Origin: Heterotrichella gracilis
Lineage: Eukaryota > Sar > Xanthophyceae > Tribonematales > Xanthonemataceae
Direction of reading: 5' to 3'
DNA length: 64,000 bases
NCBI GenBank assembly: GCA_032358255.1
Contig: JAULBX010022186.1
Location: forward strand, 248,001-312,000
The notes beneath the pieces are model-generated. The model saw only the letters and a program-made list of their open reading frames with translations, did not search any database and was not told the origin of the DNA. Positions within the stretch are counted from its first letter, which is position 1, and each line of letters opens with the position of its first letter. Below are positions 28,101-36,120 of the stretch, one piece after another. Made by a program: the position numbers and the translations under genes.

Positions 28101-30812
28101 CACTCTACTTCGCAAATTGTTTATTTTGACTGGAGTAACTGGATGGACCGCGATGGTGGCAGCGATAACAAGATCGTATCCAACATGCTAAGCTTTACAA
28201 CCGATAAAGCAAAATATAAAACTGGTGAAGAAGTTACTATTACCATTCCTTCGCCACAAAACGGACGCGCATTGGTTTCTATTGAAAATGGAAGTCGTGT
28301 GTTAGAAGCACATTGGTTAGAGACTGAAAAAGGAAGTACCTATTTTAAATTTAAAGTCACGCCTGAAATGGCGCCGAATGTTTATGTTCACGTCTCGTTG
28401 ATGCAACCACACGCAAGAACGAATGATCTACCGATCCGTTTATACGGCGTTGTACCAATTAGCATTGATGATCCGGAGACACATTTAAAACCGAACATCA
28501 CTATGCCTAAAACAATTGTGCCTGAACAAAATTTAAGCATTACTGTTGGCGAAGATAATGGCAAAGAAATGGCATTTACTTTAGCAGTTGTTGACGAGGG
28601 CCTCTTAGATATTACACGTTTTAAAACACCAAATCCTCATTCAACTTTCTATGCAAAAGAAGCTTTAGGGGTTAAAACCTGGGATGTGTATGATAACGTG
28701 ATTGGTGCATTTGGTGCTGAACTAGAACGCATTTTAAGTATTGGTGGTGACGGTAGCGATGTTGGTGACGATGGCGCAAAAGCAAACCGTTTTAAACCAA
28801 TGGTCAGATTTTTTGGTCCTTTCCATTTAAATAAAGGTGAGAAACGTACTATAACATTTAAAATGCCAATGTATGTTGGTTCGGTTCGCACCATGGTAAT
28901 TGCCGGCGCTAAAGGCGCTTACGGTATGGCCGAACAAACCACACCTGTAAAAGCACCATTAATGGTATTAGGTACCTTGCCGCGTGTGTTAAGTGTTACC
29001 GAAGAAGTAAAATTACCTGTCTCTGTTTTTGGTGGTGATAATAATATTGGCAATACAACTGTAAAGGTAGAAGTTAACGGTTTACTGCAAACCGTTGGCA
29101 AGAGTTCTAAATCGGTTAACGTTGGTAAGAACGACGAACAGTTAGTTGTGTTTGATATTAAAGTGAAAAATCTAACCGGTATTGCAAAAGCAAAAATTAC
29201 AGCAACCGGCGGCGGACATACGGCTGTTTACGAAATGGAACTGGATGTTAGAAATCCAAATCCATACCAGACAGATATTAAAGACCTATGGGTAGACGCC
29301 GGCAAGAGCATTAAAGAAACATTTAATCCACTTGGCTTGCCGGGCACGAATACCGGCGTGTTGGAGGTCTCCACTATTCCACCAATAAATTTAGATGAAC
29401 GCTTAAAATATTTAATTACTTACCCGCATGGTTGTATAGAGCAAACCACTTCGCAAACTTTTGCGCAATTGTATTTGAGCGACATCATGGAATTATCTCC
29501 TGAACGCAAAACAGAAATTGAGACCAACATTAAACACGGCATCAGCGAGATTCGTAAATTCCAGATCAATGGCGGTGGACTTTCTTATTGGCAAGGTTTA
29601 ACAACGCCTGATGATTGGGGTTCAACTTATGGCGGACATTTTATGATCATGGCTGAGAAAAAAGGTTATGAGTTACCAAGCGGCTTCAAAGCTGCGTGGG
29701 CAAAATACCAAACCTCGGTGGCGCAAAATTTTGAAATGAACAAGAACAAATATTTTAATAACGATGAGCCGCAGGCATACCGTTTATATGTTTTGGCATT
29801 AGCTAACCAACCGGTGTTAAGTGCCATGAACCGTTTACGCGAATACCCTGCTCTCTCTAACCAGGCGCGCTGGTTGTTGGCAGGTGCTTACGCACAAATT
29901 GGACAAACCGATGAAGCAGAGAAATTAATTTCTAAAGCAACTTCTGATGTGCCGGTGTACCGTGTTAATTATTATACTTATGGTTCATCAGATCGCGATC
30001 AAGCCATTATTTTAGATGTGTTATCACTCATGAATAAAAAACAACAGGCCTTTGCGCAATTAAAAAAGGTGTCTGATGCTTTGGGTTCTAAAAATTGGTT
30101 AAGCACGCAAACAACTGCTTTTGGTTTGGTGGCGGTTAGCACCTTCATTAAAAAATTCGGTGGCTCGTCTGCTATGCAGGCAGAAGTTACGGTGAACGGT
30201 AAAGCCATTAATTTAAAAGGCAAAGCAACCATTGCACAAATACCTATCGACTTTAAAAATAATGGTCCGGGTAATTTTAGCATTGTAAATAATGGTAAAG
30301 GCAATTTATATGTGCGTTTAATTAACCGCGGCAAACCGCCAATTGGTGAAGAAAAAGAAGAGAACGAAGATATAAGCGCTAGTATAACGTATAAAGATAT
30401 GAGCGGAAATATTATCAGTCCTGAAGAATTGGTACAGGGTACTAATTTTATGATGAGCGTTAACGTTAAGAATTTAGGCTTAATGGGTGAGATAAAAAAT
30501 ATTGCTTTGATAAATTACGTACCATCGGGTTGGGAGATTCACAACGCGCGTATGGATGAGAACGAAGCGGTATTAAAGAACTCATCTTACACTTACCAGG
30601 ATATTAAAGACGATAAGGTGTTGACCTACTTTGATCTGGGCACTAACGAAAGCAAAACCTTTAACGTGATGATGAATGCCAGCTACGAAGGAAAATATTA
30701 TTTACCAACGGTTAATATTGAAGCCATGTACGATAACAGCATTTACGCGCGCACCAAAGGTATGTGGATAAGGGTGGTGAAACAGAAAAGCGACGGTGTT
30801 GCTGGGAAATAA
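25146..30812 (+). CDS. Bacterial alpha-2-macroglobulin (thioester type)
   Basis: The 1888-residue protein is anchored by an N-terminal membrane helix (about 6-24), followed by MG-type beta domains. From about 620 the MG core shows GVWRPGDSLFLNF. An A2M domain (about 1130-1290; TLAVVDEGLLDITRFKTP) follows, then the thioester site C1430-I-E-Q1433 in YPHGCIEQTTSQ, an alpha-toroid (GGGLSYWQG, YVLALANQP, ARWLLAGAYAQ) and a C-terminal bacterial A2M domain. Bacterial A2Ms trap or guard against proteases in the periplasm and in other species pair with PBP1C. Residues about 478-525 form an Asp/Glu/Tyr-rich low-complexity insert. The pbpC gene lies 11.4 kb downstream here. Confidence 0.95.
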   Translation: MLLNKIKYMAIGVAMTAGVVLIYNNRDIFKNLTGSNKNAGIANKINPEFASYISAFTTGYISTGSTIKIKLSSEFASTTQLNAPLKESYFSFDPKIEGEAVWKDGQTMEFKPTGRLQPGQIYKATFHLSKLMEVKKELEDFEFQFQAIKQSAQLQVNDLKSYHSNDVDMYSLTGNISTADFADGGLVEKALDAKLDSKNLNIKWVHNEKGTLHKFLIDSIERPGSSTGKLTLNCDAKALDVTYTAKETYDIPAKGELVLLNTRVISADADPYVLVNFSNPIDQNQSLEGLIAIANLTETKYIVNNNQVLIYPAQVKSGSYVLKIEGVKDTKGQYLKEASEHNIVFAEVKPAVKFSGTGNILPSSNNLSMPFETVNLRAVDVKIIKIYENNVLQFLQTNDLDGNGNIAQVGKKIIEKRINLGITNPADYGVWKKFSLDLGTLIKSEPGAIYKVYLSFKKAYSTFPCIGNGGDEKFEMEEIKAPEDEDNISYFGYYYDEYSNNYDYEYEGDYGGDGDESDEYSWSNRDNPCKAAYYRQYGRSVSRSILASDLGLTLKKGNDGSLFAVVNDLVTTKPMSGVEIELYDYQKQLIITSKTNSDGQAFISPGQKPYFLVAKKDKQRAYLKLDDGSALSLSMYDVSGDAIKKGVKGFIYGERGVWRPGDSLFLNFILEDKLGSIPANHPVQFELMNPQGQLYKRIISSKGVDGFYNFSCATDKNAPTGLWNVDVKIGSMHFSKSVRVEAIMPNRLKIEINVGDNKLLIGTKDNIVKLHTNWLTGAMARGLAANINVSLSSARTEFAKYPDHNFDDQTIRFEAQQITIFDGKVDESGNANFPLKLDLGKNAPGLLKANFNTQVFEQGGAFSVDRFTVDYSPYAYYAGIKMPEGEKNSGILYTDKEHFIDVATVDALGNPVSRGNLKFELYKLEWRWWWDQYRDELANYASDDYHRSIQQETFSSKNGSAKIKVKIKQNEWGRYLVRVIDLDGGHSTSQIVYFDWSNWMDRDGGSDNKIVSNMLSFTTDKAKYKTGEEVTITIPSPQNGRALVSIENGSRVLEAHWLETEKGSTYFKFKVTPEMAPNVYVHVSLMQPHARTNDLPIRLYGVVPISIDDPETHLKPNITMPKTIVPEQNLSITVGEDNGKEMAFTLAVVDEGLLDITRFKTPNPHSTFYAKEALGVKTWDVYDNVIGAFGAELERILSIGGDGSDVGDDGAKANRFKPMVRFFGPFHLNKGEKRTITFKMPMYVGSVRTMVIAGAKGAYGMAEQTTPVKAPLMVLGTLPRVLSVTEEVKLPVSVFGGDNNIGNTTVKVEVNGLLQTVGKSSKSVNVGKNDEQLVVFDIKVKNLTGIAKAKITATGGGHTAVYEMELDVRNPNPYQTDIKDLWVDAGKSIKETFNPLGLPGTNTGVLEVSTIPPINLDERLKYLITYPHGCIEQTTSQTFAQLYLSDIMELSPERKTEIETNIKHGISEIRKFQINGGGLSYWQGLTTPDDWGSTYGGHFMIMAEKKGYELPSGFKAAWAKYQTSVAQNFEMNKNKYFNNDEPQAYRLYVLALANQPVLSAMNRLREYPALSNQARWLLAGAYAQIGQTDEAEKLISKATSDVPVYRVNYYTYGSSDRDQAIILDVLSLMNKKQQAFAQLKKVSDALGSKNWLSTQTTAFGLVAVSTFIKKFGGSSAMQAEVTVNGKAINLKGKATIAQIPIDFKNNGPGNFSIVNNGKGNLYVRLINRGKPPIGEEKEENEDISASITYKDMSGNIISPEELVQGTNFMMSVNVKNLGLMGEIKNIALINYVPSGWEIHNARMDENEAVLKNSSYTYQDIKDDKVLTYFDLGTNESKTFNVMMNASYEGKYYLPTVNIEAMYDNSIYARTKGMWIRVVKQKSDGVAGK

Positions 30813-30834
30813 TAAAGCTAAATAAGAATTATTA

Positions 30835-31194
30835 ATGGATATGCTCTTAACTCTGATTTTTCCTCTTTTAATTACAGCGATGCCATTTATTGGATTGGTA
30901 TTGATTTGTAATTGGTCTAAAATAAAAAGAGCAACAGATTTAACCGTTTGCGTATCTATTCTATTGGTTTTTTTTAATATTCCTGCAATTCAATGGGCGG
31001 TGCAATTATCAAGTTATAGAGTTGGTGAAAATATCAAACCACATGACTTGGATTGTGATTTTAGCATATTACCATTTATTCTTAGTGGGGGACTCTTTTC
31101 AATTCTAACAATTGCTTTCGGAATTTATTTTATCATTAGAAATTATCAATTCAATAAGCTGATTAAATCAAACATGGTTGATCAGATAGACTAA
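30835..31194 (+). CDS. Hypothetical small membrane protein
   Basis: The 119-residue protein has three hydrophobic segments: about 5-25 (LTLIFPLLITAMPFIGLVLI), 36-56 (LTVCVSILLVFFNIPAIQW) and 82-104 (LPFILSGGLFSILTIAFGIY). A polar loop with Lys/Asp lies between the second and third. No family is recognised. It begins 22 bases after the A2M stop and is 7 bases before the dioxygenase gene, so read-through from the A2M gene is plausible. Confidence 0.55.
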   Translation: MDMLLTLIFPLLITAMPFIGLVLICNWSKIKRATDLTVCVSILLVFFNIPAIQWAVQLSSYRVGENIKPHDLDCDFSILPFILSGGLFSILTIAFGIYFIIRNYQFNKLIKSNMVDQID

Positions 31195-31201
31195 AATTAT
31201 C

Positions 31202-31930
31202 TTGGAAGATGTTAATAATTATAGGCTGCTAATGGGTAAAAATGGTTTCATAATCATCGAAAATATCTATTCCAATTCAGAAGTTGAAAAAATCATTTCA
31301 TTTATTGAATCAGCAGATTCTTCAAATCCTTCCTTTCGAAAGTCTGAAGGTTTATTTGCGATTCGTAAATTCTTGAAAGAAATTCCGGAAACAAAAGAAT
31401 TGATCTTTAACGATAATCTAAAAGCGATAATTAATGATCTTTTTGGTTCAGATTATTTTGTTGTAAAATCTATTTATTTTGATAAACCGGAACAATCCAA
31501 TTGGTTTGTTTCATATCATCAGGATCTGACAATTTCAGTCGATAAAAAAATAGATTTGCCTGAGTATAATTCCTGGACGATAAAACAAGATCAGTTTGCG
31601 GTTCAGCCACCTCTCGAAATATTACAAAATATTTATACTATAAGAATTCATTTGGATAATACAGATGAAAATAATGGCGCTTTAAAAGTTATTCCAGGCT
31701 CACATAAAGAGATAAAAAGAGTTGAAAATCTTGAATTAACAAATGAACACGAAACAATTTGCGAGGTAAATAAAGGTGGAATTATGATCATGAAACCATT
31801 ATTATTTCATAGTTCTTCAAGAACAACTAATAATAATAATAATAAAAGGCGAGTAATTCATATAGAATTTTCAAATAGCAAATTAGCAGGAGGTTTAAAC
31901 TGGGCTGAATATTTAAAATTTAATAATTAA
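31202..31930 (+). CDS. Phytanoyl-CoA dioxygenase-like 2-oxoglutarate oxygenase
   Basis: The 242-residue protein starts with TTG at 31202; an in-frame ATG at 31232 (MGKNGFIIIENIY) is an alternative. The TTG start adds the ten residues before KNGFIIIEN that many PhyH proteins have. Motifs are HQDLTISVDKK (metal His-x-Asp), RIHLDNTDENNGALKVIPGSHK, and a late GGIMIMKPLLFHSSSRTT that supplies the second His. The double-stranded beta-helix would bind Fe(II) and 2-oxoglutarate and hydroxylate an unknown substrate. Its stop overlaps the next ATG by one base. Confidence 0.85.
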   Translation: MEDVNNYRLLMGKNGFIIIENIYSNSEVEKIISFIESADSSNPSFRKSEGLFAIRKFLKEIPETKELIFNDNLKAIINDLFGSDYFVVKSIYFDKPEQSNWFVSYHQDLTISVDKKIDLPEYNSWTIKQDQFAVQPPLEILQNIYTIRIHLDNTDENNGALKVIPGSHKEIKRVENLELTNEHETICEVNKGGIMIMKPLLFHSSSRTTNNNNNKRRVIHIEFSNSKLAGGLNWAEYLKFNN

Positions 31931-32553
31931 TGAATTTTTACCTCTCTTCATATAATTTCGGAAACAACATTGCAGAATTAAAAGCAATGATACCTGCTAA
32001 TAATAAGATCGGCTTGATTGATAATGCGAAAGATTGTCAAAGTTTTGATGATACCTTACGAATTAAGATCCGCACAGAACAATTAGAACAACTTAATCAA
32101 TTGGGTTTTATAGCTGAATATCTTGACCTAAAAGATTATTTTGGTAAAGAAGCCGCATTAAGAACAAAATTAAACTCATTAGGTGCCGTATGGGTTACTG
32201 GGGGAAATACATTTGTGTTGCGACAAGCGATGAAACTCGGTGGTTTCGACGTTATTATTAACGAACTTAAAATGAGAAATAACTTTTTATACGGTGGATA
32301 CAGTGCCGGTATTTGTGTGCTCTGTAAATCTTTAAAAGCATTAGTAATAGTTGATAAACCTAACGAATTCCCCTATCCTTCTGCATCTGAAACCATTTGG
32401 GACGGTCTTGGTTTTTTTGATGAAGTAATTTTGCCGCATTATGATTCAGATCATCACGAGTCGGCAGATATTGATAAAACAATTGTATATTGTAAAGAGA
32501 ATAATATTTCATTTAAAACGTTACGCGATGGCGATGTTATAATTATCAAATGA
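31930..32553 (+). CDS. Peptidase E-like serine peptidase (family S51)
   Basis: The 207-residue protein has the S51 pattern: VTGGNTFVLRQAMKLGG, then GGYSAGICVL with the nucleophile Ser125, and a later ILPHYDSDHHES segment whose His170 fits the catalytic His. S51 enzymes such as dipeptidase E cleave dipeptides beginning with Asp or act on cyanophycin-type peptides. It has no signal peptide, so it is cytosolic. Translationally coupled on both sides: ATG overlaps the dioxygenase stop by one base, and its stop overlaps the amidohydrolase ATG by four bases. Confidence 0.88.
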   Translation: MNFYLSSYNFGNNIAELKAMIPANNKIGLIDNAKDCQSFDDTLRIKIRTEQLEQLNQLGFIAEYLDLKDYFGKEAALRTKLNSLGAVWVTGGNTFVLRQAMKLGGFDVIINELKMRNNFLYGGYSAGICVLCKSLKALVIVDKPNEFPYPSASETIWDGLGFFDEVILPHYDSDHHESADIDKTIVYCKENNISFKTLRDGDVIIIK

Positions 32554-33692
32554 AGAACGCTTTTTTAAATATCTCACTTTTTATTTTTCCTTTTTTAGGA
32601 ATAACCCAAAACTATACCACCATTTCTCATGTAGATGTTTTCGATGGCAACAAATTGCGTAAAGATGTTTATTTTACTTTTAAGGACTCTGTTATTATCT
32701 CAATTAGTAAACAACCTTTTAAGTATAAGGTTGCTAAAAATATCGATGGCACAGGTAAAACTATTTTACCACCTTTTATTAATGCCCATGTACACATTGC
32801 TAACGCTAATAATTTAAAAGAGGCACTAAACGTTGGCATTTTTGCCATGATGGATATGTTTACTCTGGACCGGCGGGCAAATAATATTCGCAAGTATAAC
32901 GATTCACTGAATTACGCGCATTATTATTCTTCTAACGTTGGGGCTACCATTCCCGGTGGACATGGCACAGAATATAAAGTAAGAATTCCGGTTATAGAAG
33001 ATAGTATCACTCCCTCAAAATTTGTCAACGAACGTATTAAACAAAATGCAGATTATATAAAGATCTCGCAGGAGCATACAATGGCTTTAATGACAAAAGA
33101 GCAATTAAATGAAATTATTACCGAAACGCATAAACATAAAAAAATAACTGTCGCCCATATTTCGCATCTTGCCGATGCAATGCAATTAGTTGACTTGGGT
33201 GTTGATGGTTTGGCGCATACATGGTATTTAAAAGCACCACCTGTTTCTAAAGAGCAACTGGAAATAATGAAGAAAAAGAAAATTTTTATTATTCCTACTT
33301 TATCCGTTATAGAAAAAGTAAGACAAAATTCAGACAGTACAGAACTTAAATCACTTTTAAATCAAGAAGAAGTATTTAATGAAGTGAAAAAAGCATATTT
33401 AGCAGGCATTCCAATTTTAGCGGGTACAGATGCACAAAATTTTGGAATGAATTTCACCACGCAATTTTTCGATGAATTTATTTTTCTTTCAAAATGTGGC
33501 CTTTCAAACATTGATATTTTAAGAGCTGGTAGCTGTAATATCTATAATGCTTTTAAACTAAAAGAATTTAACAACCTTGCGCCAAATAGCATTGCTAACT
33601 TCACATTGATTGACGGGAAACCCTATTTAAAGATTGAGGACATCTATAACCAAAAAAGGGTTTGGAAGTTTGGAATTGAAATAACAAGTTAG
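32550..33692 (+). CDS. Secreted amidohydrolase-family protein
   Basis: The 380-residue protein has a signal peptide (about 1-20). The metal-dependent hydrolase motif H80-x-H82 follows in INAHVHIANANN. A lysine candidate lies in YIKISQEH, later His residues in VAHISHLADA and GLAHTWYL, and Asp in AGTDAQNF. The barrel layout is that of imidazolonepropionase/prolidase-type amidohydrolases. Substrate is unknown. The ATG overlaps the peptidase E stop by four bases (ATGA), so the two are coupled. The signal peptide puts it outside the cytoplasm while the other two products are cytosolic. Confidence 0.87.
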   Translation: MKNAFLNISLFIFPFLGITQNYTTISHVDVFDGNKLRKDVYFTFKDSVIISISKQPFKYKVAKNIDGTGKTILPPFINAHVHIANANNLKEALNVGIFAMMDMFTLDRRANNIRKYNDSLNYAHYYSSNVGATIPGGHGTEYKVRIPVIEDSITPSKFVNERIKQNADYIKISQEHTMALMTKEQLNEIITETHKHKKITVAHISHLADAMQLVDLGVDGLAHTWYLKAPPVSKEQLEIMKKKKIFIIPTLSVIEKVRQNSDSTELKSLLNQEEVFNEVKKAYLAGIPILAGTDAQNFGMNFTTQFFDEFIFLSKCGLSNIDILRAGSCNIYNAFKLKEFNNLAPNSIANFTLIDGKPYLKIEDIYNQKRVWKFGIEITS

Positions 33693-33698
33693 CGCGGC

Positions 33699-33714
33699 CC
33701 CGATAGCTATTGGG
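33699..33714. repeat. 16-bp near-palindrome CCCGATAGCTATTGGG
   Basis: Bases 33699-33714 differ by one base from the perfect palindrome CCCGATAGCTATCGGG. It sits 6 bases after the amidohydrolase stop, in a short GC-richer patch (GCGGCCCC) unlike its surroundings. It may be a dispersed palindromic repeat or the remains of a terminator stem without a T tail. Confidence 0.5.
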
Positions 33715-33744
33715 ATGTACTCATATATATTAAAAAATGAAAAA

Positions 33745-34125
33745 ATGAAAAATCTCTTCTTCCTAACCATTTTCGTCGTGGCTTCTTTTAGCATGCACGC
33801 ACAAACAAAGTCGCCGGCTAAAAAAAGCAAAGTAATGATCACGCGCGAATTAAATTCGGGTGGTAAAAATGCAGAGAATTTGACCATTAAATTTATTGGG
33901 CCAACGAAGCAGCCGGTTAAAAGTCACGTTAAAATGGACGTGAACGGTGAAGTTATTTTTCCAGAGATGGATGAAAAAGGAGTTTATACCGATCGTTTGG
34001 AGGCCGGTACTTACAACTTAAAATTTTCTGTTCCTTATTGGTACGATGCCAGTATTGAGAAATTAAAGTGTGGTAAAAATGAGAATATTACTATAACCGT
34101 TACTTTTATAGCGCAGGATATTTAA
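33745..34125 (+). CDS. Hypothetical small secreted protein
   Basis: The frame is open from an ATG at 33715 next to the palindrome, but the ATG at 33745 starts a proper signal peptide (MKNLFFLTIFVVASFSMHAQ) and is used (126 residues). The mature part is a beta sandwich-like domain (NLTIKFIGPTKQPVKSHVKM, YNLKFSVPYWYDASIEK) with a single Cys and no named family. It precedes the DUF3830 gene by one base, suggesting a shared transcript. Confidence 0.65.
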   Translation: MKNLFFLTIFVVASFSMHAQTKSPAKKSKVMITRELNSGGKNAENLTIKFIGPTKQPVKSHVKMDVNGEVIFPEMDEKGVYTDRLEAGTYNLKFSVPYWYDASIEKLKCGKNENITITVTFIAQDI

Positions 34126-34126
34126 A

Positions 34127-34540
34127 ATGAAAGGCTTTAAACTTATTACCAGTAACAATACAATTATTCGTTTTAAATATTATTCTGATGTTGCGTCTGT
34201 AACATCAAATGCCTTTTCAAAATTGTTACCCTTTAGCAGAACTTTTATGCATGCAAGAGTTTCAGGACAAGAGATATGGATAGACAACGCTCCCTCACTC
34301 GATATTATTCAGGAAAATGCATCTGTTTTTACCGTTCCCGGTGAGGTTGTGTATGGTCCTTTAAAACCAACCAGAGCAAAAACCAGTAATTGCATGGGTA
34401 TTTATTACGGTGATGGTAGAGGTTTGGACGCTTGTAATATTTTCGCAAAAGTGTTTGATGAAGATATGGACTTGTTGAAGTCACTTGGAGAAAGTATCTG
34501 GAAGAACGGAACTCAGGAAATAAAATTTGAAAAGCTTTAA
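34127..34540 (+). CDS. DUF3830 cyclophilin-like protein
   Basis: The 137-residue protein matches DUF3830, a family with a cyclophilin-like fold. It begins with a strand TIIRFKYYSDVAS, then FSKLLPFSRTFMHARVSGQEIW. The family core is PGEVVYGPLKPTRAKT and CMGIYYGDGRGLDACNIFAKV. Its function is unknown. It has no signal peptide. The ATG stands one base after the stop of the secreted protein upstream and 10 bases separate it from the next lipoprotein gene. Confidence 0.75.
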   Translation: MKGFKLITSNNTIIRFKYYSDVASVTSNAFSKLLPFSRTFMHARVSGQEIWIDNAPSLDIIQENASVFTVPGEVVYGPLKPTRAKTSNCMGIYYGDGRGLDACNIFAKVFDEDMDLLKSLGESIWKNGTQEIKFEKL

Positions 34541-34550
34541 ATTTGTTAAA

Positions 34551-35189
34551 ATGAAAACGATAAACAAAATAGTTACAACTCTTATTGCAGGCGCTCTTTT
34601 ATATGGCTGCAACAATTCTACCCCACCTGCTGAGCAAATGCCAGTTAGGGATACTACTGCAACCTCTTTGCCGGTTGCGGATAATGTAGATCCTGATGCG
34701 GTGTTCAATTATGCAAATACTAGTCTTGATAGGGATCATGAATCGGTACGCATCGAAAAATTCTCGAACGATAGTACTGAAGATACATTTACAGTTATTG
34801 TTGGTAAAGGTAAAATTGGCGAAACAAAAACAACATTGCGTGTTAAAGCAAAAAATGGTAAAGTTGTTTACGAACATATCTTTTCAACTAAAGAACTTAT
34901 AAACGAATATGATCTAGCCACAATTAAAAGTGATAAAGACATGGTTGACTATATTATTACTAAAGCCGGCGATGTTATAGGTAAAGGTCTTGTTGACCTT
35001 AATGATCTTTCAAAAGAGGATTATCTTGCTGTAGCTACAAAAGAACAATTTACAAATTATGAGTTGTTTTTAGATATGAAAACTAAAGGCAGAAGATTAT
35101 TGAATTATACCTTAAACCTTGAAAATCATTATTACCTGGGCTACTCTGGTAAAGATAAAAAAGTTGTAACTGTAATTGAATGCTGCTAA
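34551..35189 (+). CDS. Hypothetical lipoprotein
   Basis: The frame is open from 34527, inside the DUF3830 gene, but the ATG at 34551 begins a lipoprotein signal (MKTINKIVTTLIAGALLYGC, Cys20). The mature part of the 212-residue protein starts with a disordered NNSTPPAEQ stretch, then beta strands with SNDSTEDTFTVIVGKGK and YYLGYSGKDKKVVTVIECC. No family is recognised. It lies 10 bases after the DUF3830 gene, so likely in one transcript. Confidence 0.65.
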   Translation: MKTINKIVTTLIAGALLYGCNNSTPPAEQMPVRDTTATSLPVADNVDPDAVFNYANTSLDRDHESVRIEKFSNDSTEDTFTVIVGKGKIGETKTTLRVKAKNGKVVYEHIFSTKELINEYDLATIKSDKDMVDYIITKAGDVIGKGLVDLNDLSKEDYLAVATKEQFTNYELFLDMKTKGRRLLNYTLNLENHYYLGYSGKDKKVVTVIECC

Positions 35190-35241
35190 TATTTTGCGGC
35201 TGTTGTTTGATCCTTTTTTTTAATTGTTTAATAGTACTTAA

Positions 35242-35994
35242 ATGCAAAAAGTAGTTTTTATTTTTTTGATAATAAGTAATGCATGCTTTTGCTTTGCGCA
35301 AAAGGATTCTGTATTGAACAAAACAGAGGTTGCAGCCAATTGCGGTGATATTATCACCTTTAAAAGCGAAAGTACCGTTAAGGCTAAGATTCTTGAAATA
35401 ACCAGAACAGAGGTAATCTATAAACGCTGCGCTAATCTTGCCGGTCCAAGCATAAGCATCTTTAAATTCAATATCAAAAGTATTAAATTCACTAACGATT
35501 CTATTCTAACATTTGAAGACCAGAGTTTAAGAAAACATAAAAAATATAAAAAAGATCTAGGATTGGATACGGTTGTGGTAATACCACGTCAGCGCAACGC
35601 TATTTATGGAACTGTAGGTTTATTTGCTTTATTGGAGGGTGCTATTGCTAATATTAGTTATGAAAGGCATATTGTATCACTTGGTAAAATTAAAAGAATG
35701 GCTATTGCATTAAGAGCCTCATATGGAGGCTTTGGAAGTATAGGTGGATCGGGTACTACCTGTATTTTAGCGTCAAATTTTATATTTGGCAGAAGAAAAT
35801 CGCATCTTGAATTTGGACTAGGTCCGATGTTACTTGTTGATGGCTTTAATGGTTCAAAAGGTACAATACCATCCATTAATTTAGGATACCGTTACCAAAA
35901 TCCCGAAGCCCCATTTATATTTAGGACTGGTTTTGGTACCGAGGGAATTTATTTAAGCTTTGGATCTGCTTTTTTTAAGGCAAAAAAGAAATAA
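35242..35994 (+). CDS. Hypothetical outer-membrane protein
   Basis: The 250-residue protein has a signal peptide (about 1-19, ending CFAQ). Residues 20-105 form a small beta domain with two Cys (VAANCGDIITF, IYKRCANL) that resembles the N-terminus of other Bacteroidota envelope proteins. From about 115 the sequence becomes Gly/aromatic-rich strands (ANISYERHIV, RASYGGFGSIGGSGTTC, LEFGLGPMLL, FRTGFGTEGIYLSFGSAFF), i.e. a short beta-barrel. Function is unknown. A 52-base gap separates it from the upstream lipoprotein gene. Confidence 0.65.
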   Translation: MQKVVFIFLIISNACFCFAQKDSVLNKTEVAANCGDIITFKSESTVKAKILEITRTEVIYKRCANLAGPSISIFKFNIKSIKFTNDSILTFEDQSLRKHKKYKKDLGLDTVVVIPRQRNAIYGTVGLFALLEGAIANISYERHIVSLGKIKRMAIALRASYGGFGSIGGSGTTCILASNFIFGRRKSHLEFGLGPMLLVDGFNGSKGTIPSINLGYRYQNPEAPFIFRTGFGTEGIYLSFGSAFFKAKKK

Positions 35995-36120
35995 AGTAAT
36001 TTTATCTGTTGCTTATTTAATTTTTGTTATACCCGTTAAAAATACTAGAACAATTTCGCCACTAATTTGTTAGTAGCAGTATAAGGTGAACTAACTAAAA
36101 GCATCTTAGAATATTTAATA

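Noticed and set aside
36055-36075. ACTAA-TTTG-TTAGT inverted repeat before the Na/Pi gene
   Set aside because: Arms of five bases are expected by chance in AT-rich intergenic DNA.
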